Below, piece after piece: positions 1 to 12,640 of a stretch of 64,000 bases of DNA. Made by a program: the position numbers and the translations under genes. Below the pieces are notes generated by a model. The model saw nothing but the letters and a program-made list of their open reading frames with translations. It did no database searches and was not told the DNA's origin. The stretch comes from Halictus rubicundus (taxonomy: Eukaryota; Arthropoda; Insecta; Hymenoptera; Halictidae). Location: positions 6,730,310 to 6,794,309 of the forward strand of contig NC_135152.1 of NCBI RefSeq assembly GCF_050948215.1. Reading direction: 5' to 3'. How positions within the stretch are numbered: position 1 is the stretch's first letter; each line of letters opens with the position of its first letter.

Positions 1-1942
1 AACTTCCGACGAAAAGTCGTTCGAGAGCGACGTTATCTCGGGAGGAAGCGGATCGTGGGTGGGAGAAGCTAAAGATAGCCTAAGCGAGAAGAAGAAAGCG
101 CGAGAAAGGAGGGTAAAGAGTGAGTACGGTCACCTCGTAAGATCATTCACGAGTAGCAAGGGTAGGAGGGAGACAAAAAAAGGGGAAAGAAGAAACAAGT
201 TTCTTTGAGCGAAGATTAGTATCTTGCCGCGGTGGCCAGTAGTGCTCACTTAAATTTGCAGTTTGCGATCCGGAAACAAATTCTTGCTCAAGATAGCGTT
301 TCTTATCCGGGACTCTAGCACAACTCGAGAAAGTAGGGAGTCGTAAGCTCGATACTTTAATAGGTTGCCGCGGCCGTACGAAACGAACGCGCAATAAAAA
401 ATTGCAAACTCGTCGATATTTGTCTTACCTTTTCAAATGCGGTACCAGCGGATTCTCGAGATTCTCCCGATTAAAACGAGTCCAAACACGACGTAAATCG
501 GTCTACTTTAATGGACATTGTGTACAGCAAACATACGTGTATTATTGATTACGTTATTTCCGCTGTTCATAAAACTTGTCCGATGTATGTCGTGTTTGGG
601 CTCATTTTAATCAGGTGTGTCTCAACAATCCACTGGTATTATGTTTGGAAAGGTTAGACAAAAATTTATTGCACTTTATGCAAAATGAAATTTTTCTACA
701 TTAATTGCAATTTATAGGTGCTAAGTAAAAATTTATTTTCCACATTAATTTTCTATAGTAACGAAATTATTAAACTCCTTTTGCACTCATTTTAGTCACA
801 AACCCATAAAATCCGCAGTCTATTCATCAAAATCGGCGCGTATCGGTTTGGTACGTTTCCTGGTAAGTGATGGGGGAGGAGTGAAAATTTCGTGGAGATT
901 TAGGTGTGACAGATACGGAAAATTTAAGCGGACAACTACTGTACCCTGCCGCGGAGTGTCGGCCACGGTGTATCGACCCGCCGCGATGCCGAGAGCCACG
1001 AAAATTGCGCTCGCGTTCCTCGGCGTACGTCGCCTCCTTATCTCGCAGCCAGGAACCCGCTGCCTTCCACCCCCCGATTTTCTACCTGTTCTCGGCCGAG
1101 GAGTAAGCTTCTAATTATGAGGAATTAAGAGATAGCTGGCGCGCGCGCGCCACCGCTACCGCGCACGGCCTGGATACGGATCGGTGGTAATTAGAACCGC
1201 GAGCTTGTTTTTGAATAAATCAGACCGGCGTGAGATTCCGGGAGCGTGGGCGGACCCGCCGAGGCAACTCTGCAATTAGATGAAATCGGCGACGCTCGCT
1301 GCTCCCCCCGATGCAATCATTAGACGCGGCGGATTTATGCGAGTGAACGTTCCCGGTGACCGGTTCGGAGGAACGAGACAAATTTTCTTTCGTTGGCCAA
1401 GGCAGACGATAGACGAATGAAATTCCGTGAATGGGTCGTCTTTGGCACCGCTTGCAGTGGAATATTAACCCTTCGCACACGAAGAATTTTTATTTAATTT
1501 ATTAAACACTCGTAAGTGAAATAAGAAAGAGAAGGCAGTCTCAAGGTTAATATTCGGTAAATATCGCGGTACAGAAATGAGCTGAAATACTGCATAGAGG
1601 GAGGTCTAGCTTGGTATAGTGGTTTCAACAAATCCGAGGTTGATGGTACGGAACCGGACCTCCTCGAAGCCAGGAACAACGTCGATAATGCCGATGGGAA
1701 ACGATTCCGTTTGGTCGGGAGGCACACGCAGCGAACGAGCCGTCTCCTTCAATCCCCCGTATTCCAAACAGTTTAAGGGGGTAGCTCGATCGGGTGGCAC
1801 GGGGGTAGCGAGGTCGGTTCATTTTATTTCCTGGCAACGAGTGGTAAAGTTTTTATCTCGGCATAATACACGCCGCCTACCCCGAGACACAGCCAACTTT
1901 CTCCAACCCCTTTTCTTCTCTGTCAAAGCCTTCCGAGGAACG

Positions 1943-1944
<2 letters not shown>
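1..1944. other. Non-coding stretch, no gene recognised
   Basis: No open frame here resembles a known protein, and none has convincing splice signals. The stretch moves from moderately GC-rich DNA (1-420) through AT-rich DNA (480-840) to a GC-rich island (860-1460). It holds a long hairpin (469-612), an alternating GC run at 1138-1152, and at 805-828 one end of the AGTAGACTGTGG-like MITE family (read on the minus strand). A TTAA followed by CCCTTCGCACACGAAG near 1468 looks like a single orphan end of a TTAA-type MITE. Confidence 0.6.
469..612. repeat. Long imperfect hairpin (inverted repeat with arms of about 34 bp)
   Basis: The left arm (469-502) begins GATTAAAACGAGTCCAAACA. The reverse complement of the right arm (579-612) begins GATTAAAATGAGCCCAAACA. 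Pairing continues inward: GGACA..ACAGC on the left can pair with GCTGT..TGTCC on the right, leaving a loop of about 35 bases. This could be a very small MITE or a transcribed hairpin. No clear target-site duplication is visible. Confidence 0.6.

Positions 1945-1981
<37 letters not shown>
1945..1981. repeat. (CT)n microsatellite
   Basis: Pure CT dinucleotide run of about 18 units ending in CGCTCACTCT. It is one of at least eight CT/GA tracts of this kind in the window. Confidence 0.95.
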
Positions 1982-1984
<3 letters not shown>

Positions 1985-2526
1985 CACTCTGTGTAGAAAG
2001 TAGCGACGCGCATTCTCGTCCGCCTGTTGCAAGCTTTCGAGAAATCGAGAGAATTCCTCAACGATCTGGACACGACCGCAAAAAGATTCGCCTCGACAAA
2101 ATCCCGGAAATATTCTGCGAACTATTCCTAAAAAGATTTGCAGGAATTTCTGCGGAATCACTTTCGCGTCACTTTCCAAAATCAACGAGCAGTGGATTTC
2201 ACGCACTCAAAAGTGAACAGGTCGAACAGAAATCTGAAGGGTCATTATTGCGGATTTTTATGCAAAATAAAAATTGTATCAATCGCAAGGCACACGAACT
2301 GCATAGACTTTTCATTCTATTTTCAATCATTTTAATGAGCTGCAACTCAGCGAGGTTTTTACTTTCGAAAAATGATTGCACAGTTTTGTATTTCAATTAG
2401 TTTTTGTTATAAATACAAAAAATCCGAGTCTAGTCATTAGTTGCAAATGCTAAATTTCGTGGTTTGTTTTATTAAAAACCGTGGAACGAGTTGATTAATG
2501 TTTGCTGCCATATATGTCTATTTTAA

Positions 2527-2728
2527 CACTAAACCTACCAAGCAAAAATAGTATTTGGTAAATGTTATCAAAATGGCAACACTAAATTTATTTTGAAGGT
2601 CCATAATTTACAATATAAACAGATGCTTGGACAAAGAAATTTATTCCATTAATTTCCATAAATGAATATTTATAATTTCAGCTATTGCAAAATATGAAAA
2701 CGGTCATTTGACCGTGGTAGGTTTAGTG
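2527..2728. mobile_element. TTAA-type MITE (CACTAAACCTACCA ends)
   Basis: The left end CACTAAACCTACCA follows TTAA at 2523-2526. The right end is its exact reverse complement, TGGTAGGTTTAGTG, followed by TTGA at 2729-2732, a one-base-changed TTAA. The 202-bp body is AT-rich and non-coding. TTAA target sites are typical of the piggyBac superfamily, so this is inferred to be a non-autonomous piggyBac-like element. Confidence 0.75.
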
Positions 2729-2732
2729 TTGA

Positions 2733-5727
2733 GGACCATGACCCTAAATGCACAGAGATCCGCAGTCTGATCATTAGAACAAACCAACAACATTATTATT
2801 TCTGATTTATTGAAAATATATAAACACAGTAAAATTTAGCTTTCGCCCCTTTGAATTCATTTAGAAAAATTGTATTTTACAAAAAAATCCGCAGTCTGTC
2901 AATGAACTTTCAAACGTGGCGAGTATCGTTAAAATATCCTTCGCGTGCAATTGTCGGAAAAGTTATGTCGCATTTTAACTGGAAAAATATATGTACTATA
3001 GCCAGTATTGGTTTGAACCTGTATCTGTTGCCCGTGTTTGCACGCAATCAATGTAAATTGATTTTGCCCAGCTGTTTCCTATCAGCCAGAAGTGAACCTG
3101 GAGTTTTTATTTAAACAGCTTTTCGCGCAAATAATGGCGCGGAATATGTCATGCTGTCGTTGTTTAAAACGTTCACCGATACACCACCACCCAGGGAGGA
3201 GGGTTCTGAAAAGTCAATGTAGCAATCTGGTTAACGAAACTGAATTTGCAGAGTTAATGTTTGTCACAGCGATGAGTAGACTGCGGAAAATAAAAATGGT
3301 CTGCATTGATTGCAAGATACAGAGGTTACAGATACTCCATTTTATAATGAACAAATCGCATATAGCTCGCAACGATAAATAAATGAATAAATCATTCGGC
3401 ATTCACGCGGGTTGAACGTTTTCACCCTCGTTTAAACGAAACTCAAGCAGATATTCAAATGAGACAAACGAAAAATGTACCTGGAACTTCTTCTTGCAAA
3501 TTAATGCAGCTAATTGTCCCGCAATTAGCCCGGCTGTAGTTCTCATTACCGAGAGCAACAACACAACACAGGAAATTAAATCTTTTAATCCGCTTCGTGG
3601 CATTGTTCCAAAACGGGAACGGAATTTTCGGGAACTTTACCATCGTCTTGAATAATTGTACATTTTTATTCGCAACTTTTTTTTCGGCGAGCCAGCTTCA
3701 ACACTGAATTACACCGGGTGTACTAACATTGAAAGTTGCAATGTTTACTACGTTATCGATGACACTGACAACGAGTTTCCTCCCCGAGACACCATCAGCA
3801 TTATTCGCGGAAAAACTGCCACGGTCCTCCTGCCAGAGACGACACCAAAATCACAACCCCTTAATCCCAGCACCCTCGACAATCAAAACTGCAGAGATAC
3901 GAGCGACAAGTCCCAGTTAAGTCAGCATCGAACCAGGAAGCTCGATAGGTCTCGTCGAGCATGCGAACGGTCGTTTGTCTGGCAGTTGTTCGCAAAGGTC
4001 CTCGGTATCCGTTGACGCGTAAGGAAAGCCCCATTCTCACCCCTGTGACGTCTGCTCGCTGACAGACATCCGTTGGATCTACCCTATCCGCTCTCCCCTC
4101 TCCCTCCCGTCCATCGTTTTCTTTATCAACCACCTGTCTCGGTTCCCTCGCCCTCGAACCAACCCCGCGCGCCCCGATCCACCCCCGTGTGCAAATGCGT
4201 TTCTGAAAAGCCTGCAGCCTGTCCTCGGCAACGACGTGCGACGAATTCCCTCGAAAAAGGAAGAAGGGCGCGAAGAAGAAACAGACGGAGACGCAGGGGT
4301 GGAGACTGAAAACGCGCGGGAGGAGGGGAGGTTGGGTGAGAAAAATATCGCAGACTGGCAATGTGCGAAGGGAAACGCAGTGATTCGACGCACGTGAACG
4401 GAATGCTCGCGACAAACCGCGTATTTGTATCCCGGTCCCACGGTCTTCCACCCTCCGACACCCCTCCGCGCAAGATTTTATGGGCTGTCGCCGAAATATC
4501 TCCACGGATGAGTCCGGGGGAGGATGCGTGGCCCCAGACGGATGATGGCCGTCTGGGACGGCTAGCAACACCCTTGACGATCGTCGGGAATCTTCGGGGT
4601 TGGGAAAATAGGGGTGAATCGAGGATTTCGTGAGCCCCGAGATAGTTTTTAATGGTTCCGTCGATTATTCCATTCTTCAAGCTTAAATGATTTCGATGAA
4701 ACACTGCGCATTTATATAGCATACAATGAAAGGTATATTTTAAATTTTCATCATAGGCACGGGTAGAAAAGTTAAAAATCGTGACTTTTCACTTCCAAAT
4801 TCCGAGAAATAGCAATTTTTTAAAAATTTGTTTCACGCATTATAGTACAACTAGAAAGTTTTTAATGAGTATCCAATTAATTTTGCCTCCGAGGCACAAT
4901 CGAGTTAGCTCAGAGTCGATTGAAAAATTAAATAACATTACCCGACCCGGCCGGAAGACCTTAATAATTGCCGATTTCCGGCGGCAATTAAGCGTTAATT
5001 ACCAGTTTCCTGCGAGCCCTCCGCGAAAGATACCGTGGTAAGTTCGATGGATCGATGGGTGGAACGAATACACATTTTCGCCGGACGAGAATGATCGATT
5101 TGCGTTGGCCGCGTCGCGTCGCGTCGCGTAACGTCGAGCTGTCGATGAAAAATAAATTTGTCGAATAGCGACGCACGGTCCGGCGGGTAATCAGATTGAT
5201 TAGCTGAGAAACAGTTTTGCGCGGTGATACCGGGCACGGTAATCGAATCGGTGCGCCGGGGATCGATGCCCGGCCACCGGAAATGGACGCCCTCCGCCGC
5301 GGCCGCCATTATCGTCACAGCCCTTTTCGATCGAGATTCGCCGCGCTGCGCTGCGCGCCGGACGAAATTATTGGCGGATATACGCGCTCGCCGATCGACG
5401 TTGATCGACTCGAATTATCTCGTCGCCGGTTACCGCCAAGTTCCGGGGTAAATAACATTCTGTCAAGGAATTTCCTCTCCCGTTTCCCCGTGGTTACGGC
5501 GCAACAATTATACGCCGACGTTCCACCGGGATCGCTTGCGAAAAAAATCAATTCTCTCTACAGAATCCGATCGCCCAACTCCTTGAAAACTCGATTAGTT
5601 TCCTAAAAATCGTGGGTGAAGAAAAAAAATGCAAAAGCGTCGGTATTTCTTATCAGGACAAAAGAATCCCTTTAATCTCTTCGGAGACGAATTTTTGAAC
5701 ATGCAAAGAAGAGATATGTGATTACAA
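2733..5727. other. Non-coding stretch, no gene recognised
   Basis: AT-rich DNA carries several copies of the motif CCGCAGTCT (near 2760, 2890 and, reversed, 3277), which are ends or fragments of a dispersed MITE family. From about 3850 to 4630 and 4900 to 5560 it becomes GC-rich, with open frames on both strands that match no recognised family. A short GCGTC-type repeat lies near 5107-5128. No promoter, RNA gene or exon could be supported. Confidence 0.55.
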
Positions 5728-5729
5728 TA

Positions 5730-6998
5730 TTAGGGGGACCCATAAGTAATCAATTATTTTGAAATCTAAAACAAACTTTGTAGTAAATTCAAGTTTTCAT
5801 TTCTTAATTTATTATATAATCTCCATCATTATCAAGGACAGTTAGCCATCTTTCCTGCAAATTTTCAATCCCCTTCTTATAGAAATCCAGGGTTCGTCAA
5901 GCAAAATATGACTCAAGATGCCTCCTTACATCTTCTACAGAAGTGAATGTTTTATTTCTTAAACAATGCTCCAGAGATCTGAAAAGATCAGAGGGAGCAA
6001 TATCCGGTGAGTACGGGGGTGCGGTAAAACTTCCCATTGCAATTCTTTGATTTATTCCTGAGTGAGTTTCGCTGTATGGGACCGTGCATTCTCAATTTGC
6101 AGTATCACACCTTTTCTGTGGACTGAAGATGCTCTCTTTTTCAATAGTTCTGAATACAGCCGTTGTAATTGCTGACAATACAATTCAGCAGTAACCGTTT
6201 CTCCAGGTTTCAACAACTCAAAGTGAATCATGCCACGACAGTCCCACCACATGCACAGTAACACCTTTCTAAGTGATAAGCTAGGTTTAGGGGTTGATAT
6301 TGCGGTTTGATTTGCAGGAAGCCATTGCTTGGAACGCTTTATGTTGTCATAAAGAATACATTTTTCATCTCCGGTGACGATTCTGCTAAGAAATGGATCT
6401 CTACGAAATCTGGATAGCAATGAAATGCAAATTGATCGACGAATATTCTTGTTAGTCTCAGATAATTGATGCGGTAGCCATATTCCTTGCTTATATGCCT
6501 TTCCCATTTCGTGTAGGTGCCTTTGTATAGTTGACCATGTCGACCCAAGGCTTCTCGACAATTCTTGTATACTTAATTTTGGATCAGCTTCCACTAGACA
6601 TTTTAGGGTGTCATTATCAAATTCAACTGGTCGTCCACTTCGAGGCCTGTCAGAGAGATGATAATCACCAGCAGCAAACCTTCTGGACCAACGTTGACAC
6701 TTGTTGACCTTCAATACATTTCCATAACCATCGCAAATTTTCTTTATTGTTACCGTTGCATTAAATCCCGCATGAAAATGAAAAAGTATGCAATGACGAA
6801 TATGATCCTCGGAGGGTACGGACGCCGTCATTTTATTACAGGGTTGTATAAAGAAATTATACTTTTTAGAATATTTTGAAGACAGGCTGCTTTACCGAAA
6901 ACTGTAAAAGAATACGTGATTCCTCTTCAACGATCGGTACAGAACTAAAGGCAAAACAAATTCTTTGCAAATAATTGATTACTTATGGGTACCCCTGA
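5730..6998 (-). mobile_element. Mariner (Tc1/mariner superfamily) transposon, full length but inactive
   Basis: The element is 1,269 bp, a normal mariner size. The left end begins TTAGGGGGACCCATAAGTAA and the reverse complement of the right end begins TCAGGGGTACCCATAAGTAA, so the terminal inverted repeats match over about 28 bp with a few changes. TA target-site duplications sit at 5728-5729 and 6999-7000. A single transposase frame on the minus strand fills most of the element but is broken by two stops and a frameshift. It is therefore a dead copy, movable only in trans. Confidence 0.93.
5804..6831 (-). pseudogene. Mariner transposase, broken by two stops and a one-base deletion
   Basis: The transposase would cut and rejoin the mariner ends in the nucleus. 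The first 259 codons are open from the ATG at 6831. They show an N-terminal helix-turn-helix DNA-binding region (about residues 10-110), the linker motif WLPHQL (118-123, the family WVPHEL), the first catalytic Asp in VTGDEK (D155), and WWDCRG (195-200). The second catalytic position reads QIENARSH, so Glu 247 replaces the family Asp. TAA at 6052-6054 stops the frame. About 11 codons further on, one base is missing within a run of C. In the shifted frame SPDIAPSD follows, with the third Asp exactly 34 residues after Glu 247, as in DD34D mariners. A further TGA lies at 5897-5899, and the family-like C-terminus ends at TAA 5804-5806. Total length, about 342 codons, is normal for the family. Confidence 0.93.
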
Positions 6999-7000
6999 TA

Positions 7001-9640
7001 TTATCAGTTCTTCCATACGACGAATTTTTTGTTTTTACCGACGGTAAGAATTGTATTTAAATCTACCAGAGTTTCACGATTGTTTAAAGATTGCACTGTA
7101 AAGTCAATTTTAATTTTCGGAATGGAGAAGAATTTAGTGCGTCGATATTTTGTCGCAGAAATAGTTGGTCCGCGCAATTATCCGGCAGGAATTAAAAGGC
7201 GCCGGTAGACCAACGGGACATTGATTTTTATACATCGCGGCGAAGAGGGCTGGCAGAAGAGTGGAAAAAGAACCGCGTTTTCGAGTGGAGATGGAACGGC
7301 ATTATCCGATGGGAACGACGAGAAGTCTGTGACACTCGCGTAAGAAAACTTCGATTCACGTCCGCCCGGCGCGATGACAGCTTTTCACCGACAGCGTTAA
7401 TTTCACTCGCTTTTTTCGTCCCATCCAACCAACCGCCAACGTCCCCGCGCGCCCCCTCCCACCCCCTTTTGATATTTCCACCGCGTCTTTTTCAACCCCG
7501 TGGCCGCAATTACACTCCGCGATTCCATAACATTGTCCGTCGTTATTCCCGCCGGCTCGAATCCATCTTAACCTCCACCTTTTTGTCTCCGAAACGCTCT
7601 TCATCATCCTCAGATTTTTCTATCTTTCCTGGCTTTCCCGCCTGCTCTTTCTTTCCGAATCTGATTAGGATCCGCGGCTCTGATTACTTTTTCGTTGCGC
7701 TCGCGTCACTATCTCGCGAATTGTTACCTTTTCTTCGCGACCTCGTACCCTTTTCACTGCTTTTTCCTTCGGGCCCTTCTTTTTAAAAATTCTTTTAACT
7801 CTTGATTAAAATTGCTTTCCTGAAATTAGAAACTACATCCTTCCGAAATTTTTTTGTTCAGAAACTTTTTGTAAAATTATATCTTTTTAACTGTTTTTCT
7901 CTTGAGACATTCTTTAATTAAGCTGTTCTTATTAGTTCTTTTCAAGTGTCTGTTCCTTGACTCGTTCTCTTATAAAATTTGTAGCAATTATTACTTAAGA
8001 AATTACTTTACTTAAATAGTCCATTGCTTTTATTTGTCTCTCAAGGTATTATTCAGTTGTTTCTCTCAAATTTCTATATTTTATGGATATTCTTGGTCCC
8101 TATTTTAAATTACCATTTAAAATTATCTTCCATAAATGGCGCAACATTTTTAATCAAATTCCATGTGTGTTCGTTTTCTACATAATTCTTCCTTAATCAA
8201 TTGGTATTATTTATTTTACGGTTTTAGCAATTTTTATCCACTTTACCACGGAGTCTTATCAGTTTGGTTTTATTACAGTTGTGAGCAACCTCTTTTTTGA
8301 TATTTTTAGACTATGACCATTTGTAACCCTGCCTGCGAGGCTATTTTAGTCTCCTTTCCAGGTTTTCACGTTTCCTGGGGTATTCCAGAGACCACTTTTC
8401 AATTATCCAACCTTCCATCGAACCTCCCTCCTTTTTTATTCCGTTTCCCCTGCCTTTTCCCTCTCCAACATTTATTTCTTCAGAATTTTCCCTACCGCGC
8501 ACTGCGTATATTTTTCTTGCGTCCTATAAATTTGTCTTCGCCCTCATCGTCTTCCATATTTTCCTCGGGCTGTATTTTCGATTTCACATTCCGCTCTCCT
8601 TATGTTTTTTAAAATTTATTTCTCACCCTTAATGTTTTCCATCATCCCGCGCAGAGAAACCCTCTCCGTTTTTAAACACTATTTTACTTGAACTCCCAGA
8701 AATCCACCCTTAGCCAGCTACCTCCCCTTCAATTCCCCTTCAAGTCTTCTCCTCCCCATTTTTCTCAAGTTCCACACATACATTTCTGTCAACGCTAGCA
8801 TAATAATTTCCTCCACCTTTTGCAAACATTTTACATTTTTTATTATCCAACCACGCTCGGTACATTTTCCGTTTCCTGGCCTGACCAACAATTTTTCTGT
8901 TTTGCGAAAACCTTTCGCAACTCTTTCCCTCCTCGTAATGTACCCTTGTAATACGTAATCGCCGCTCACGATTTATTTCACGAAGCTCTTGAGTGCAACT
9001 ATTTTCTTCCCATTCCACAAAATTCCATTTTTCAATTTACCACCATTTCTGTGTTCTTTTCTTTCCACCGTTTCACCCTCGAACCTTTGAACGCTCCATC
9101 CTCGCGGTTCGTTTCGCAGAACCTCCGAAGCCCAGGTAATTACTTTTATCTGACACTCTGCAGCTTATTGTCAATTTACCACCGTTTTCCACGAAAATTG
9201 TTCACTCTTTGCTGTACAATTTCACCGGAGAAATTTCCATATTGCATTCCTCGTTCCACGTAACAATTTTCCGTTTCTTTACATCCCTCTGTGTTCGTTC
9301 CAGCATTTCACCCCGTTCATCCGCAAAGCCGAAGTTCCACGGTCGCGTCTTGTTTCGCAAAGCCCTCGGAATCCCGCGGAACTATTTTTTATCAGACACT
9401 CTATTCCTCAGTGTCAATTTCTCAGGGAATATCTTCGATCTCGCCTTCCTCGGCGCCCTCGTAAAGAAAAATCCCTCGGAACGGCCCTTTATCTGGTGCT
9501 CGCTCCCTCCGTAACCACCCCCACGGCCACGGCGATCCTCCGCTCGATCGCGTGTGCGCCCTTTGCTCGTCAAGATGCAGCTGCGTTTTACGATTCCCCG
9601 TTAACCCGGCTGGCTCTCTGGCTCGATTTCATTCATCTTA
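7001..9640. other. Pyrimidine-rich non-coding block
   Basis: The plus strand from about 7440 is strongly biased to C and T, especially 8300-9520, where short phrases such as TTCCACG and TTTCACC recur loosely. The plus-strand open frames are the usual result of such composition (Phe/Ser/Leu/Pro-rich) and match nothing recognised. Between 7790 and 8300 the DNA is AT-rich. Confidence 0.5.
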
Positions 9641-10025
9641 ATCCCCCCCCCCCCCCGCGTTCGTCGTTGAACTTATGAAGGGCGCCGCAGAGCGGGTTCC
9701 ACGTCGTGTCGTCTACCACGGTGTGTTCCGCGGCGTTCAACCGGCTAATTCCCGGCGAACAGAATTTATAGACGCCCCTGCTAGCTAATAAATCCGTAAA
9801 CAACGGGAAGCGCGGTTCACTACAGCGCACGAACGGCTCCCGAACACTTCATCAGCGAGAGCAACTTTCGGATTACCCGCTGGCTCAGTTACCGCGTAAA
9901 TTACTGTTTAATCGTGACACTGATGCGATGGAACCAGCTGTTCCCCCCCGATCATGCGTCGAAACGTCCAACTATCTGTGCTCACAACTGCTTGGACTCT
10001 TCGGACGCTCTTCGAGAATTGATTG
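9641..10025. other. GC-rich non-coding stretch with a C homopolymer
   Basis: A run of about 13 C lies near 9645-9657, followed by GC-rich DNA with no recognisable gene. The C run could support a G-quadruplex on the minus strand. Nothing else could be identified. Confidence 0.5.
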
Positions 10026-10150
10026 GTTAAACTTCACCGGAGGAAACCAGAAATTTTAAACGTTTTTTTCATGCAATCCTGTAGATTCTCGGGGGAAAAT
10101 GTCGAAAATCCGAGTTTCGATCCTAGGAGATCAGTAGTTGAAAAGTTGTT
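10026..10150 (+). repeat. Dispersed repeat family X, diverged copy
   Basis: It reads GTTAAACTTCACC, then CCAGAAATTTTAAA, CAATCCTGTAGAT and GAAAATGTCGAAAATC, in the same order as the copies at 32758, 52359 and, reversed, 48874 and 52642. It is the most diverged of the five. It has no coding capacity, and no terminal repeats were identified. Confidence 0.6.
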
Positions 10151-10401
10151 TAGTATTTTCAGCGTTTTTGACAGGTAACGGCGCACAGTGGCCCGGATCA
10201 GAAAATTTAGTGACATTTGAATATAATTTCTGAACCGAAAGATATTATCATTATGTTACAAATGGGTGAAAAAAGAATCAAAAAATTATTTTAGTAATAT
10301 TTACTTTGTATTTGTTATTACATACTTTATGTTACGTAATTATTAATTCTTTAGCTTCTTGATCCTAATTTTCTTTGTACGTGATTTTATCCGTATATTA
10401 G

Positions 10402-10641
10402 CCCTTAGCCCTCGAATGGCGACTGTAAGGCGCCACTAAAAATTCCTGTATCATTATTCAAAATATTTTTTACATTATTGAATTTGTTTGTATTTAATAA
10501 ATCACTAAACTTTTCAGTACTGTACGAGTAAATTGCACCATTTTCGTATGTATAGCAAGAAAAAATATATGTACAAGGGAAATATTCTAGGTCGGAAGAA
10601 ATGTTTCGTTTTAGAGTTAAAATGGCTTCGAGTGCAAAGGG
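10402..10641. mobile_element. TTAA-type MITE, copy 1 (CCCTTAGC ends)
   Basis: This 240-bp AT-rich element starts CCCTTAGCCCTCGAATGGC and ends GGCTTCGAGTGCAAAGGG, giving imperfect inverted ends of about 19 bp. TTAG flanks it on both sides (10398-10401 and 10642-10645). A nearly identical copy lies at 20941-21179, where the left flank is TTAA. Ends beginning CCCT and a four-base TTAA-like target suggest a piggyBac-derived MITE. Confidence 0.8.
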
Positions 10642-10645
10642 TTAG

Positions 10646-12640
10646 ATATATAAGGATCGGACGTTAGGAGTAGTCTAAGCAGTGTATCTTCATTTGCTAA
10701 AGTTCGAGAACATTTTCTGGTATTTTTATATCTAATTGCTTTAAAATCTTTATGTCGGACTGCTTGAGCTTCCTCAGAAAGCTGCCCAATTGGTAATAGT
10801 GCCCTTTGTATCATAACATAAAAATAACTGTAATACAAAAAATTTGCTCCTAATATCTCACTATGCACGCTTAGACGATTCTCTTTCAACTGAATGCTAA
10901 AAACACGTCGAATATATTGTGACAGTCGAATGTGTAGCGTAACATAAACATTGCATACAAAGTATTGCAGAGAGTAGGGCGATGGATTCGAACCGCAGCT
11001 ACACAGGAGTATACATAAAACTATATGGACGGACTGAACATCGACAACAATAGATATCAATAATTTGTCAAGTGGGACGAGGAGGGAACCAATTCTTGTG
11101 TGATTCTATAAAGAAGATGTACTGTAAATATTGCAATTGGTTTTAAAGCGGAATTGTGTGGAATTAAAAAAATATGTTCTATCAATGTAGAAAATTTCCC
11201 AAATTTTTCCTACTATATTCAACATTATTTCTTTAATAGAATACGTGCATGAATTGCTATTAAAAAACAAGACTTTTCATCGCAAAAGTCTGCTGTTCAA
11301 TTTAAAAAAAAAATCGAAAGAAAATATTAAATAGGAGCGTCAGGATATCTCATTAAAGAGAAACAACTTTTGTGGCGAAAAATGCTGTTCTCAAAACGTC
11401 CAAGTTTCAGTGTTTATTACAACCGTAATATTGATTAAAATGTACTAAATTTTTCATTTTCGAGGTTCATGGACATTTAAGAAGTAATGTTCGTTGATTA
11501 GATATCGATACGAGAAAGTTCGTTTTTGGGCTAAATGTCACTTATGTTGGTATGTACGTACTGTGCAATTTCAAATGGAGGTAAATTGACGATCAGAGAA
11601 ATATACTAGATATTTTCGATACTGGACGTTTCAGTATCGCTCTATGATTTTTGAGAAGCGTTTCTTGGAAGTTTACGTTCTGCAATAACGTGTACATTTT
11701 CTTATTGTGGACACTATGTTGATGCGTGATAGCCGACAGGGAAATGTTGTGGAAGAAAGCGTAGAAGAGACGCACGGCGAAGTAGCAACGGGATAGAAAA
11801 ATGTTTAGAGGCAGGAGCGCAGGATAAAGGTTGAATGCGAGGAACGATTTGTTCCCGAGGATTTGGTTCCGCGATCCCTGCCGATCCATCGCGCCGGTTC
11901 AAGCCCCGGTATGATTCCTGGGAGTCTTTAGTGCACCGTTGCAATCCCTTCCGTGGTCTGGCGAAGACGAGGACTCGGCATAATGTATCGTCGGGACGGC
12001 GGAAGAATGTATTATTCATCGGTACCGCGACGTCTACCTTGCTTTTTCATTCCACCGCTTCCTATCCCAATATCTTCCTCTCTATTCGTCTCGCTCGCTC
12101 ACTCTCTCTCTCCCTCTCTCTTTCTTCCACCATCCCTTATTTTTGCGTTCAAATGCGGCCGGAAACTTCGACAACGTTGCTTTGCATTTTTGCGTACCAG
12201 TTCCCCGACCGAGGATCGCGAGCGATTGCCGCGTATTCCTGCCGGTTGTCGGCTGGGAAATTCTTCGTTCAGCACTCGCGGTTGTTCCTGTCGGTCTGTC
12301 AACGATGACAGTGACGGTCTAATTGTCCGCTCGTTAACCAACCGCCCGAGCCCTTTGCAAATTTTTGATCGATACCCGTCTGGTTCCTAGCTGGAAAAGA
12401 CAGGTGTGTTCGGCTGCTTTGATTTCTCGACAGGGTTCTTCGCTCTTCGCTTCTATAATAATTCGATTTTTGTAACAACAGCATTCGACGTCTGGCTTAA
12501 TTTGATCGGTGAAATCGTTGACGTTTCACGAGAGTATTTGTAAAATTAATCAGCTCTAAGTGAACTGCGAGGTTGTACGCGTCACATACGACCACGACGG
12601 CGAACTAGAAAATATGTTAGCTGAAGATGAAGGATCGTAA
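10646..12640. other. Non-coding stretch, no gene recognised
   Basis: AT-rich DNA to about 11800, then GC-rich. A short CT-rich tract lies at 12100-12122. GGTTCGAATCC occurs on the minus strand near 10990 and resembles a tRNA B box, but no A box or tRNA fold accompanies it. No open frame is convincing. Confidence 0.5.

Noticed and set aside
1611..1680. TTGGTATAGTGG, similar to a tRNA-Glu/Asp A box
   Set aside because: No B box at the right distance and no fold.
3861..4722. Overlapping minus-strand frames of up to 236 codons
   Set aside because: Several frames of the same GC-rich DNA are open on both strands. No domain, signal peptide or splice signals were found.
10985..11030. tRNA B-box-like GGTTCGAATCC on the minus strand
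   Set aside because: No A box, no cloverleaf and no acceptor stem nearby.
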